Assembly (NCBI GenBank): GCA_038327995.1
Contig: JBBQLP010000005.1
Location: 18,604 to 82,603, forward strand
Length of the DNA: 64,000 nucleotides
Direction of reading: 5' to 3'
Origin: CAIOYC01 sp038327995
GTDB taxonomy: Bacteria; Pseudomonadota; Alphaproteobacteria; Caulobacterales; Caulobacteraceae
The notes under the pieces are model-generated. The model did no database searches. It saw only the letters and a list, made by a program, of their open reading frames with translations, and was not told the DNA's origin. This document shows, piece by piece, positions 8,586 through 17,412 of this stretch (position 1 is the stretch's first letter; every line of letters begins with the position of its first letter). A program made the position numbers and the translations under genes.

Positions 8586-9776
8586 TCAACCGCCCCGCAC
8601 CTCCCGGAACGGCACGTCGCGATCCACCTCCGGCTCGCGCGGCAGGCCCAACACCCGCTCGCCAATGATATTGCGCTGGATCTGGTCGGTGCCACCGCCG
8701 ATAGAGGTGAAATAAGCGTTCAGGGTCAGGAAGTTGGCGTCTTCCGCGCGGGGATGCTCTGGCCCCTCGAACAGGCTGGCGGCGCCGAGGATCAAGGTGC
8801 GCACCCGCGCCTCCTCGTGCAGGATGCGCGACATGGCCAACTTTCCGAGGCTCATGATCGAGGAGGACGTGCCTTGCTGAAGGTCAGCCTTGGCGCGCGC
8901 CGTGTTGAGGGCGTTGAGCTTTTTCAGGGCGATGGCTTTGGCGATCTCCTGGCGGATCACGGGATCATTCAGGCAACCGGCTTCACGGGCGAGGGCGACG
9001 AGGGGCTCTTCGGTGGTTGCCTCCGCCGCGCCGCTTCGCCCACCCCGCGCCGCATCGCCCATGACCGAGCGTTCATAGGCGAGGGCGGTCTGTAGCACCC
9101 TCCATCCGCCGCCGAGGCCGCCCAGCACATTCTCCGCAGGGACGATGGCATCGGTCAGAAAGACTTCGTTGAACTGCGCCTCGCCGGTGATCTGGCGAAG
9201 TGGCCTGACCTCGACGCCTGCCTGCTTCATCGGCAGGAAGAAGAAGCTTATCCCCTTGTGTTTGGGCACGTCCCAGTCGGTGCGGGCGATCAGCATTCCG
9301 TAATCGGCGGTGGCTGCGAAGGAGGTCCAGACCTTCTGGCCGTTGACGATGAACCGCGCCCCGTCCGCATCCGCGCGGGTGCGGACGCCAGCAAGATCAG
9401 ACCCCGCGCCGGGCTCGGAATAGAGCAGGCACATCCCGACTTCGCCGCGCAGGAGCGGGGCGATCAGCTTTTGCTTCAGCGTCTCGGTCCCGCAGGCGAG
9501 GAGGGTGTTGGCCCAGAGGTTGGTGCGGTCCTGCCCCGATCCCGGCGCGCGGACCTTGGCGAACTCTGCCTCGATGATCCGTGCGTCTGAGTCCGACAGG
9601 CCCCGACCGAACCATTGAGTGGGCCAGCGGGGGACCGCCCAACGCGCCTCCACCACCTTGGTTAGCCATGCGCGCGGGCCGCCGGGCATCTCGGGGTCCC
9701 AGTGGGCGGCGAGCCAGACGGCGACTTCCGTGCGGAGGTTGTCGCCAGAAGTGGTGGAAAGGTCAGTGTTATCCAT
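8586..9776 (-). CDS. Acyl-CoA dehydrogenase, FadE-like, second of an adjacent pair
   Basis: Flavoprotein acyl-CoA dehydrogenase of 396 residues that would introduce the alpha-beta double bond into an acyl-CoA. The FAD/substrate block CLLYSEPGAGSDLAG and the following GQKVWTSFA are clear, and the C-terminus carries GGGTDQIQRNIIGERVLGLP. The start is ATG 9776, which overlaps the upstream dehydrogenase stop (ATGGATAA) and has GGAG 8-10 nt upstream, so translation is probably coupled. Side-by-side unlike dehydrogenases in other bacteria, for example the actinobacterial ChsE pairs for steroid side chains, form heteromers; a similar mixed complex is an inference here. Transcribed with the VOC and carotenoid-oxygenase genes. 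Confidence 0.9.
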   Translation of the reverse strand: MDNTDLSTTSGDNLRTEVAVWLAAHWDPEMPGGPRAWLTKVVEARWAVPRWPTQWFGRGLSDSDARIIEAEFAKVRAPGSGQDRTNLWANTLLACGTETLKQKLIAPLLRGEVGMCLLYSEPGAGSDLAGVRTRADADGARFIVNGQKVWTSFAATADYGMLIARTDWDVPKHKGISFFFLPMKQAGVEVRPLRQITGEAQFNEVFLTDAIVPAENVLGGLGGGWRVLQTALAYERSVMGDAARGGRSGAAEATTEEPLVALAREAGCLNDPVIRQEIAKAIALKKLNALNTARAKADLQQGTSSSIMSLGKLAMSRILHEEARVRTLILGAASLFEGPEHPRAEDANFLTLNAYFTSIGGGTDQIQRNIIGERVLGLPREPEVDRDVPFREVRGG

Positions 9777-10908
9777 GACCGATCTCCAGCCCCTTGAGAT
9801 AGCGCTCGCGGTGGACGTTCGAGCCCCCGAACAACTGCGCGCCTGATCGCGCTCGCCGCAGGTAGAGGTGCGCAGGATGCTCCCAAGTGAAGGCGATGCC
9901 GCCGTGCATCTGGATCGCGTCGGCGGCCACCTGCACAAAGGCGTCGGCGCAGGCGAAGGCGGCCAGGCTGACCGCGGCGTCGGCGTCTGCCGCCCCTCCG
10001 GCCAGTTTCGCGGCTGCGTTGCGGGCGGCGGAGGTGGCGGACTCGCTTTCGAGCAAAAGATCCGCCGCCATGTGCTTGATGGCCTGAAACCCGCCGATGG
10101 GACGACCGAACTGGATGCGGGTCTTGGCGTAGTCGACCGTGAAATCCAGACAGCGCTTTGCCGCGCCTGCCTGTTCTCCCGCAAGGGCGACAAGGGCGAG
10201 GTTCAACGCCTGTTGAACGGCGCCTTCGACAGGATGGGTGGAGTTTAGTGGAGTCGCAGACGTGTTCGCAAAGGTGATCCGCGCCAGACGCAGCGTGTGG
10301 TCGAAGGTGGGCAGCGCCGCGATGCTTACGCCCGCCGCCTTTGGGCTGACTTCGAACACCTGCTGCCCCGCGTCGGAGGCGGCGAGTACGAGCAGCACAT
10401 CGGCGTTCTGGGCGTGCATCACGTAGGACGCCGCACCATCCAGCCGCCACGCACCGTCCACGGTCTTGGCGCTCAACTCCACTCCCTCAGGGGTCCAGCA
10501 GCCGCCATCTCCTGTCAGAACGGCGGCGACGATGCAGGTTCCATCGGCGATGCCGGGGAGGAGGCGCTGCATGGCGGCTTCATCGCCGAGCGCCCGGACC
10601 AGTTCGGCGGCGAGCACGCTGCTGCCCAGAAGCGGGGAGCAGAGGAGGGTGGCTCCGGCCTCCTCCATCACGGCTTCCAGCTCCAGCGGCCCCGCCCCAG
10701 CCCCGCCGTAAACCTCATCGATCACGAGGCCAGCGATCCCCATCTCGGCCAGTCTGCGCCAGAGATCGCGGTCGTAGGCTTCTGGCGTCTCCATGATGCG
10801 GCGCACATCGGCTTCGGTGGAATAGTCAGCCAGCAGGCGGCGCACGGCGTCGCGCAGGGCCGCGCGTTCCTCCTCCGAGATCGCTGCGAAGTGTGTGTGC
10901 GCGTTCAA
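9769..10908 (-). CDS. Acyl-CoA dehydrogenase, first of an adjacent pair
   Basis: Acyl-CoA dehydrogenase-family protein of 379 residues. It has an N-terminal helical domain, a divergent middle domain without the typical SEPGAGSD block, and a C-terminal domain with TRIQFGRPIGGFQAIKH and IQMHGGIAFTWEHPAHLY. This is the usual look of the divergent partner in heteromeric dehydrogenase pairs. The start is a TTG at 10908 whose last two bases overlap the TGA of the VOC gene (TTGA), with AAGG 7 nt upstream; no better start lies nearby. Its own end overlaps the next dehydrogenase by 8 nt. The overlaps argue for fixed stoichiometry. The substrate is unknown. Confidence 0.88.
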   Translation of the reverse strand: MNAHTHFAAISEEERAALRDAVRRLLADYSTEADVRRIMETPEAYDRDLWRRLAEMGIAGLVIDEVYGGAGAGPLELEAVMEEAGATLLCSPLLGSSVLAAELVRALGDEAAMQRLLPGIADGTCIVAAVLTGDGGCWTPEGVELSAKTVDGAWRLDGAASYVMHAQNADVLLVLAASDAGQQVFEVSPKAAGVSIAALPTFDHTLRLARITFANTSATPLNSTHPVEGAVQQALNLALVALAGEQAGAAKRCLDFTVDYAKTRIQFGRPIGGFQAIKHMAADLLLESESATSAARNAAAKLAGGAADADAAVSLAAFACADAFVQVAADAIQMHGGIAFTWEHPAHLYLRRARSGAQLFGGSNVHRERYLKGLEIGHG

Positions 10909-11621
10909 GCCGGGACCTTGGCGGATGCTTTCACGGGCGGCTCGGCGTAGGAGGCGGCGGCGGTGATCGCCTCGTCCGGGGCGGCGAGCATCTGCAGATA
11001 GGCTTTCTCAGGGTAGGCCATGTGCGGCTTGGATGGATCGTAGGCGGGCTGTTTCACCGGACTGGCCCCCGTGAACGGCGTGGGCGCGCGGAACCGGGCG
11101 GCTTCCTCGGCCGATATGCCTGCCTTGGCCAGAGTAGTCGGATCGATCCAGCGGGCCGGGTCGATGGCATCCTGCGCCGTGGCGACCTCCAGCGTCATCT
11201 GGTCGGGTCCGGCGAAATAGATCGAGCGGCACATACCGTGGTCGATAGGGCCGATCACATTGACCCCGTGGCTGCGGATACGGTCGCGCATGGCCAGAAG
11301 GTCGTCGTCTGTCTCCACTCCGAACGCTAAGTGCTGCAACGTGCCGGGGGCGGAGGGCAGGGCGCCGTTGCCCGCGTGGGTCTTGCCAAGCTCGACGGGG
11401 ATGGCGTCCACTCCCGGAAGCTGGACGATGGAGAAATAGCTTTGGTCGTTCATGCGCAGGAAGGCGTGGAGGCCGCCCGGAACCCCGTGCATATCGAACA
11501 GCGCCACGAGCGGGCAGCCCATCACCTCGGAAAAGAAGGCGATGTGTTTCTTGATGTCGCCCGCCATGAAGGCGAGGTGGTGGATGCCGGTGGGGTGTTG
11601 GGAAGCGGGATGCTGCGGCAC
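10905..11621 (-). CDS. VOC-family (glyoxalase/extradiol dioxygenase fold) protein
   Basis: 238-residue protein of two vicinal-oxygen-chelate modules. Metal-ligand candidates are the His pair in GIHHLAFMAGD near the N-terminus, His in LQHLAFGVE and Glu in QMTLEVA, the His-His-Glu pattern of this superfamily. Members include extradiol ring-cleaving dioxygenases, epimerases and lyases, so the reaction stays open. The start is GTG 11621 with a strong AGGAGG 7 nt upstream; the frame extends further but loses resemblance. It is the first gene of the minus-strand operon and lies divergent from an alpha/beta hydrolase across 102 bp. Ring cleavage followed by a C-C hydrolase would fit such a pair, as inference only. 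Confidence 0.8.
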   Translation of the reverse strand: MPQHPASQHPTGIHHLAFMAGDIKKHIAFFSEVMGCPLVALFDMHGVPGGLHAFLRMNDQSYFSIVQLPGVDAIPVELGKTHAGNGALPSAPGTLQHLAFGVETDDDLLAMRDRIRSHGVNVIGPIDHGMCRSIYFAGPDQMTLEVATAQDAIDPARWIDPTTLAKAGISAEEAARFRAPTPFTGASPVKQPAYDPSKPHMAYPEKAYLQMLAAPDEAITAAASYAEPPVKASAKVPA

Positions 11622-11723
11622 GCGAGGTCCTCCTGACGCTGGGACAGTCTGGCGCCGACCCTTTGCCGGTGATGTTATGCGGCTGACGCAGCGTCGTCCA
11701 AGATCAAAGTCGGGGAGCGGTTC

Positions 11724-12875
11724 ATGGCGGTGGTGCGCGAGCCTTACGGCTACACCTACAAGGAGGAAAGCCGCCTGAAGGAGGTTTACGGCGGCCCCTC
11801 TGGTCAGGTGTTCGTGGAGTGTATGCGGATCAGGCCTGAAGAGGGCGCGTCGAAGACCGTAATCCTGTTCAGCCATCCCATCGGCGGGGGCTCGTTCCTG
11901 CCTTTGGTGACAGCGCTGGCGCGGGCCGGGCGGCACGTGATCTATTGCAACACCCGCTATCGGGGGAACGACAGCGCGCTGATCCTGGAAAAGTGCCTGC
12001 TCGACCTTGGGGCCTGTATCAACGACCTGAAGGGCCGGTTCGGCTATGAGCGGGTGATCCTGGGCGGCTGGTCCGGCGGCGGCTCGCTTTCACTGTTCTA
12101 TCAGGATCAGGCCGAGCATCCCACGATCACGGCGACGCCTGCGGGCGATCCGCTGGACCTGGTGAGCGCAGGATTGCAACCGGCTGACGGGGTTATGCTT
12201 CTGGCGGCGCATATCAGCCGTTCTGTGACCATGACCGAATGGTTGGACCCCTCGATCACTGATGAGGACAAGCCATTTGAACGTGATGCGGCGCTCAACC
12301 TCTACGACCCGGCGTGCCCGGATCAGCCGCCCTATTCGGACGCCTTCGTTGCGAGGTTCCGCGCGGCGCAGATCGCCCGCAACCGGCGCATCACCGCGCG
12401 GGTGAAAGCAACGCTGGCGGAGCTAAAGGCGAGCGGAGACTTCGATATGGAACGCCCCTTTGTGGTCTACGGCACCATGAGCGACGTGCGCTGGACCGAC
12501 CCGGCGCAGGATCCCTCCGACCGGCGACCCAACACTTGCTATCTCGGTGACCCACGCATCGCCAACGACGGTCCGGTGGGGCTGGGGCGCTTCACCACCC
12601 TGCGTTCGTGGCTGTCGCAATGGAGCTATGACGAGAGCCGTTCCAACGGGGTGTTGAACGCGGCGCGGATCAGTTGCCCGTTGCTGGTCATCAGCAACAC
12701 CGCCGATCTCGCCTGCACCCCCAGTCACGGGAGGAGATTGTTTGAAGCCGTTGCATCAAAAGATAAATCGTATGTCGAAGTGAAAGACGCTGATCACTAC
12801 TACATTGAACGGCCCGACCTTCTGCCCAAGGCGGTCGCAGCGGTAACGGGGTGGCTGGATGAGCGGGGCTTTTGA
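11724..12875 (+). CDS. Alpha/beta hydrolase-fold protein
   Basis: 383-residue alpha/beta hydrolase without a signal peptide. The nucleophile elbow is GGWSGGGS (Ser117), the acid is probably Asp329 in ISNTADLAC, and the base His359 in DADHYY, giving a full triad in the right order. A long cap insertion lies between residues ~125 and ~310. The oxyanion region is FSHPIGGGSFLP. It starts at ATG 11724 and is transcribed away from the VOC/acyl-CoA dehydrogenase operon, sharing the 102 bp gap. It may cleave an ester, lactone or C-C bond of an intermediate of that pathway. Confidence 0.8.
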   Translation: MAVVREPYGYTYKEESRLKEVYGGPSGQVFVECMRIRPEEGASKTVILFSHPIGGGSFLPLVTALARAGRHVIYCNTRYRGNDSALILEKCLLDLGACINDLKGRFGYERVILGGWSGGGSLSLFYQDQAEHPTITATPAGDPLDLVSAGLQPADGVMLLAAHISRSVTMTEWLDPSITDEDKPFERDAALNLYDPACPDQPPYSDAFVARFRAAQIARNRRITARVKATLAELKASGDFDMERPFVVYGTMSDVRWTDPAQDPSDRRPNTCYLGDPRIANDGPVGLGRFTTLRSWLSQWSYDESRSNGVLNAARISCPLLVISNTADLACTPSHGRRLFEAVASKDKSYVEVKDADHYYIERPDLLPKAVAAVTGWLDERGF

Positions 12876-12939
12876 CCTCCGGGAACGCCAAGCGGAGCCA
12901 TAACCGCCCTAAGGCGTTGACGCAGTCTGGGGGACCCGG

Positions 12940-14724
12940 ATGACGCCGCAGCAGGCCATTTCCTTTTCAATCGTCGGCTGCGCGGTCGTGCTCTTCGCCT
13001 GGGGCCGGTTTCGCTACGACCTCGTTGCGCTAGGAGCGCTGCTGGCGGGGATACTCACCGGAGTTGTCCACCCTAAGGAAGCCTTCTCCGGTTTCACCAG
13101 CGACGTGGTGGTCATCATCGCCTGCGCCCTGGTGGTCAGCGCGGCGGTGGCGCGTTCCGGTGTGATCGAGCGGGTCCTGCAACCCATCCTGAACCGGCTC
13201 AAGACAACGACATCGCAGGTGCCGGTGCTGGCGGGGGCGACGGCCCTGCTGTCCATCCCGACCAAGAACGTCGGTGCTCTGGCGATCCTGATGCCGGTGG
13301 CGTTGAAGGTCACGCGCGCGACGGGAACCTCTCCCTCCGCCCTCTTGATGCCTATGGCCTTCATGTCTCTGCTGGGCGGGCTTGTGACCCTGGTGGGCAC
13401 CTCCACCAATATCATCGTCAGTCAGGTGCGCGAGGAGACGCTGGGCAAGCCGTTCCAGATGTTTGACTTCGCCCCCGTCGGCCTGGTGCTGACGGCGCTA
13501 GGCCTGATCTTCGTGACCTTCGGCTGGAGGCTCTTGCCCAAGGACCGGCAGGGAAGTGGCGGTATGGGCGATGCGGTCGCCACCGCTCCCTATTCTACCG
13601 AAGCGACGGTTCCGGAGACGTGGCCCGATACCTTCAAGACGATCGCTGACCTGAAACTGTCGGAGAACAACGTCAAGCTGACTGCGCTTCTGCGTGGAGG
13701 GAAGCAACTGAAAGCGCCGTTGCCGGATTCGGTCTTGGCGCCCGGCGATATGCTGGTGCTTGAAGCGGTTCAGGAGAACCTCGAGGCGCTGTTCAACCGC
13801 GTGCCGCTGACCCCCGCCCGAGCCGGCAAGGAGGTGGGTAAGGCAGAGCCGAGCGAGGAGATGCGCTCTATCGAAGCTGTCGTGCAGCAGGATTCGATAT
13901 TGATCGGCACTTCGGCCCAGCGGCTGCGCTTGCAGCAGGAATACGGGGTGAACCTGCTCGCCATTGGCCGCAGTGGAGCGCGCATTACCGAGCGCCTTCG
14001 CGACGTGGTTTTCAGGGCGGGCGACGTGCTGGTGTTGCAGGCGGGAGAACGGGCGCTGCCCGCCGCTCTGCCGAGCCTCGGAGCCTTGCCTCTGGTCGAA
14101 CGGGATGTCCGGCTCGGTGGCGCCCGGCGACGCTACCTCCCGCTTTTCATTCTCGCTGCGGCTATGATTTTGGTGGCGTTCAAAGTCATTCCCGTGGCTA
14201 TCGCCTTCTTCGGAGCGGCGGTGCTGGTGGTGGCGATGGGCGGGCTTTCCATGCGGGAAGCTTACGGGTCGCTTGAAGCCCAGGTGCTGATCCTGATCGG
14301 CGCGCTCACCCCGCTCAGCGAGGCGATTCGGCACACGGGAGGGACCGATCTGGTCGCTGGAGGGCTGGCGCATCTGGTGCAGGGCCAGTCCCCCAGCCTG
14401 ACCCTCGGCGCCCTGATGCTCACCGCCATGGCCTGTTCGCCGTTCCTGCACAATGCACCGACGGTGCTGGTGCTGGCCCCCATCGGGGTGGCGCTGGCCC
14501 ACCGGCTGCACCTGAACCCCGACTCCTTCCTGATGGCGGTGGCGACGGGGGCGGGGTGCGATTTCCTGACGCCCATCGGCCATCAGTCCAACACCCTGGT
14601 GATGGGACCAGGAGGCTACAAGTTCGGCGACTACTGGCGGCTGGGGCTGCCGCTCTCGGTGCTGGTGATCGTGGTCGGTACGCCGATGATCGCTCTGGTC
14701 TGGCCGCTGCTCGCCCACCACTGA
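12940..14724 (+). CDS. SLC13/DASS-type permease with two RCK_C (TrkA_C) domains
   Basis: Inner-membrane anion transporter of 594 residues, likely sodium- or proton-coupled and moving dicarboxylate, sulfate or a similar anion. An N-terminal block of hydrophobic segments (about residues 5-195) and a C-terminal block (about 400-590) flank a soluble insert at about 215-390. The insert contains two TrkA_C-like repeats, each ending in a PGDMLVLEA/AGDVLVLQA motif. The ends of the two membrane halves carry PTKNVGALAILMP and HNAPTVLVLAPIG, the paired hairpin signatures of this superfamily. ATG 12940 has GGGG 6-9 nt upstream. The substrate cannot be assigned. Confidence 0.85.
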   Translation: MTPQQAISFSIVGCAVVLFAWGRFRYDLVALGALLAGILTGVVHPKEAFSGFTSDVVVIIACALVVSAAVARSGVIERVLQPILNRLKTTTSQVPVLAGATALLSIPTKNVGALAILMPVALKVTRATGTSPSALLMPMAFMSLLGGLVTLVGTSTNIIVSQVREETLGKPFQMFDFAPVGLVLTALGLIFVTFGWRLLPKDRQGSGGMGDAVATAPYSTEATVPETWPDTFKTIADLKLSENNVKLTALLRGGKQLKAPLPDSVLAPGDMLVLEAVQENLEALFNRVPLTPARAGKEVGKAEPSEEMRSIEAVVQQDSILIGTSAQRLRLQQEYGVNLLAIGRSGARITERLRDVVFRAGDVLVLQAGERALPAALPSLGALPLVERDVRLGGARRRYLPLFILAAAMILVAFKVIPVAIAFFGAAVLVVAMGGLSMREAYGSLEAQVLILIGALTPLSEAIRHTGGTDLVAGGLAHLVQGQSPSLTLGALMLTAMACSPFLHNAPTVLVLAPIGVALAHRLHLNPDSFLMAVATGAGCDFLTPIGHQSNTLVMGPGGYKFGDYWRLGLPLSVLVIVVGTPMIALVWPLLAHH

Positions 14725-14785
14725 ACCCTCGACGAGCCCCTGCGCCGTCCTTATGGTCCGCCCGCAAACGAAATAGGAGCGGGAT

Positions 14786-16444
14786 ATGTTCAAGACTCTG
14801 GCGATCGGTCTGATGGCGGCGACGGGTTTGGCGGGGATCGCCTTCGCATCGCCGGTGCCAGTGATCGAAGGCGCAAAGCTTTCCGAACACATCAAGGTGC
14901 TGTCGTCCGACGCCTTTGAGGGCCGCGGCCCCGCTACGCCCGGCGAGACCAAGGCGGTCGCCTACATCTCCGAACAATTCAAGAAAGCGGGCCTGAAGCC
15001 GGGCGGCGATCATGGCGGCTGGACCCAAGCCGTCCCGCTCCGCCGCTTCGAGACCCCCGGCGAGATCAAGCTCAGCTTCACCGAGAACGGCAGGGCGCGG
15101 CCTCTGACCGAGCTTCAGGACATCGTGGTGCACACCCAGGTGCCGACCAGCCATGTGAGCGTGAAGAACGCGCCGATGGTCTTTATCGGCTACGGCGTCC
15201 ACGCCCCTGAGCGCAAGTGGGACGACTTCAAGGGCTATGACCTGAAGGGCAAGATCGCCGTCGTCCTGATCAACGATCCGGATTTCGAGATGGACGCCAA
15301 GAACCCGCTCTATGGCCGGTTCGACGGCAAGTCGATGACCTACTATGGCCGCTGGACCTACAAATACGCCGAGGCGGCCAAACGGGGCGCGCTTGGGATG
15401 ATCATCGTCCACGAGACCGCGCCCGCCGCCTATGGCTGGAACACGGTCAAGAACTCCAATGGAAACGCCCAGTTCGACATCGTGCGCGCCCGCCCCGGCG
15501 ACATCCACCCGATGGTCGAAGGCTGGATGCAGCACGACGTGGCGGTGGAACTCTTCAAGGCGGCAGGACTGGATTACGCTGCAGAGAAAGCCAAGGCGCA
15601 GACCGAAGGGTTCAAGCCGGTCGTGCTAAAGGGCGACAGCTTCTCCGCCGATTACGCGGTCAAGACCTCGGTCATCACCAGTCACAATGTGATCGGCAAG
15701 CTGGTCGGGACCAAACACCCGGACGAGGCAGTCCTTTACGGAGCGCACTGGGACCACCTCGGGGTCGGTCAGCCGGACGCCAAGGGCGACAAAATCTATA
15801 ACGGAGCAGAGGACAACGCCTCTGGCGTCGCGGGCGTGCTGGAACTGGCCCGCATCTTCGCGGCTTCGCCGCGCACCGAACGCAGCCTCTATTTCATCGG
15901 CTTCACCGCCGAGGAGAAGGGCCTGCTCGGTTCGGAATACCTCGGCTCCCACCCCATCGTACCTCTCGCCAAGACTGTCGCGCTGCTGAATCTTGACGGT
16001 GTGCAGGTGAACGGCCCGACTCACGATCTGTCGACCCACGGGGTCGGCAACTCCACCCTGGACGACATGATGGCCGCCTACGCCAAAAAGCAGGGCCGCA
16101 CCTTCAAGCCCGACCCGCATCTCGAGGAAGGCCACTTCTACCGCGCCGACCACTTCTCGTTGGCCAAGGTGGGCGTGCCCGCCGTGACAGAGGAGTCCGG
16201 GATCGACTTGGTAAACGGCGGCGTGCAGGCGGGCGAGAAGGCGCACCAGGACTATCTCAAGTTCCGCTATCACCAGCCTGCTGACGAATGGTCGCCCAAT
16301 TGGAACATGGCCGGAGGGGTGCAGGACCTGACCCTTTACTACGACCTTGGCCGCGACCTCGCCAATTCGCGTAACTGGCCAGGTTGGAAGGCAGGATCGG
16401 AGTTCAAGGCGCTGCGCGACAAGACCGCTGCGTCGCGAAAGTAG
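14786..16444 (+). CDS. Secreted M28-family zinc aminopeptidase with PA domain
   Basis: Exported metallopeptidase of 552 residues with a clear signal peptide (MFKTLAIGLMAATGLAGIAFA). A PA-type insert at about residues 120-250 precedes the catalytic M28 domain. The two-zinc ligands are visible in order: His321 (GAHWDHLG), Asp343 (GAEDNASG), Glu in TAEEKGLLGS, Asp in LNLDGVQ, and His in RADHFSLAK. The family removes N-terminal amino acids from peptides in the periplasm or outside the cell. It starts 61 bp after the permease and ends 8 bp before an mmsB-like gene, so these may share a transcript. Confidence 0.9.
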   Translation: MFKTLAIGLMAATGLAGIAFASPVPVIEGAKLSEHIKVLSSDAFEGRGPATPGETKAVAYISEQFKKAGLKPGGDHGGWTQAVPLRRFETPGEIKLSFTENGRARPLTELQDIVVHTQVPTSHVSVKNAPMVFIGYGVHAPERKWDDFKGYDLKGKIAVVLINDPDFEMDAKNPLYGRFDGKSMTYYGRWTYKYAEAAKRGALGMIIVHETAPAAYGWNTVKNSNGNAQFDIVRARPGDIHPMVEGWMQHDVAVELFKAAGLDYAAEKAKAQTEGFKPVVLKGDSFSADYAVKTSVITSHNVIGKLVGTKHPDEAVLYGAHWDHLGVGQPDAKGDKIYNGAEDNASGVAGVLELARIFAASPRTERSLYFIGFTAEEKGLLGSEYLGSHPIVPLAKTVALLNLDGVQVNGPTHDLSTHGVGNSTLDDMMAAYAKKQGRTFKPDPHLEEGHFYRADHFSLAKVGVPAVTEESGIDLVNGGVQAGEKAHQDYLKFRYHQPADEWSPNWNMAGGVQDLTLYYDLGRDLANSRNWPGWKAGSEFKALRDKTAASRK

Positions 16445-16452
16445 GAGTATCC

Positions 16453-17349
16453 ATGACCCGCATCGCCTTCATCGGCCTAGGCCACATGGGCGGCGGCATG
16501 GCCGCCAACCAGGCGAAGTCCCAGCACGAGGTGCACGCCTTCGACCTGTCGCAGGCGGCGTTGGACGTCGCTTCCGCAAACGGCTGCCATCCGGCGGGGT
16601 CGGCGGCCGAGGCGGTGAAGACCGCCGAGGTGGTGATCACCATGCTGCCCGCCGGTCTCCACGTGCGTCAGGTCTATGAGCACGACGTCCTGCCCCATGT
16701 GGCGAAGGGCGCGCTCCTGATCGACTGCTCCACCATCGACGTGGATTCGGCGCGGGCGGTGGCGAAGTTGGCGGACGAGCAGGGCTTTATCTTCGCCGAC
16801 GCGCCTGTCTCCGGCGGGATCATGGCGGCGGACGCTGGCACGCTTACCTTCATGGTCGGCTGCCCGGATGAGCACTATGAGGCGGTGAAGGCGGCGCTCC
16901 AGCCCATGGCGAAAGCGGTAGTTCATGCGGGCGCGGCGGGCTCGGGCCAGGCGGCGAAGATCTGCAACAACATGGTGCTCGGGATCACCATGCTGGGGGT
17001 CTGCGAGGCCTTTGCGCTGGGGGAAAAGCTCGGTCTCGACCCGGCCAAGTTCTTCGAGATCGGATCGCAGTCCTCGGCCCAGTCCTGGTCGCTCAACACC
17101 TATTGCCCCTGGCCGAACGTGGGACCCTCCACCCCTGCGGACCGGAACTATGAGGGCGGCTTCCTGACCGCCCTGATGCTGAAGGACCTGAAACTGGCGC
17201 AGGATGCTGCGGCCAAGGCAGGCGCCTCAACGCCCATGGGCGCTCAGGCCGAGGCCCTGTTCGCCCTGTTCGAGCGGCAGGGTTACGGCGGCAAGGATTT
17301 TTCGGCGGTGCTGCAGATGCTGCGCGGACAGATGCAGACGCTGAATTGA
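16453..17349 (+). CDS. mmsB: 3-hydroxyisobutyrate dehydrogenase-family protein (MmsB-like)
   Basis: NAD-dependent beta-hydroxyacid dehydrogenase of 298 residues; in valine catabolism MmsB oxidises 3-hydroxyisobutyrate to methylmalonate semialdehyde. The Rossmann glycine motif is GLGHMGGGMA at residues 8-17. DAPVSGGIMAADAGTLTFMVG is the substrate-binding block, and AAKICNN carries the catalytic Lys. The length matches MmsB. The start at ATG 16453 has TAGGAG 6 nt upstream and gives the conserved N-terminus. The close relatives tartronate semialdehyde and glyoxylate reductases cannot be excluded. No other mms genes are visible nearby. Confidence 0.85.
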   Translation: MTRIAFIGLGHMGGGMAANQAKSQHEVHAFDLSQAALDVASANGCHPAGSAAEAVKTAEVVITMLPAGLHVRQVYEHDVLPHVAKGALLIDCSTIDVDSARAVAKLADEQGFIFADAPVSGGIMAADAGTLTFMVGCPDEHYEAVKAALQPMAKAVVHAGAAGSGQAAKICNNMVLGITMLGVCEAFALGEKLGLDPAKFFEIGSQSSAQSWSLNTYCPWPNVGPSTPADRNYEGGFLTALMLKDLKLAQDAAAKAGASTPMGAQAEALFALFERQGYGGKDFSAVLQMLRGQMQTLN

Positions 17350-17412
17350 TAACAACTCGCAACTAACGCCTTGTGCTGGACGTAGCGAAGAGCGGGTGTA
17401 AAACCCCGAACC

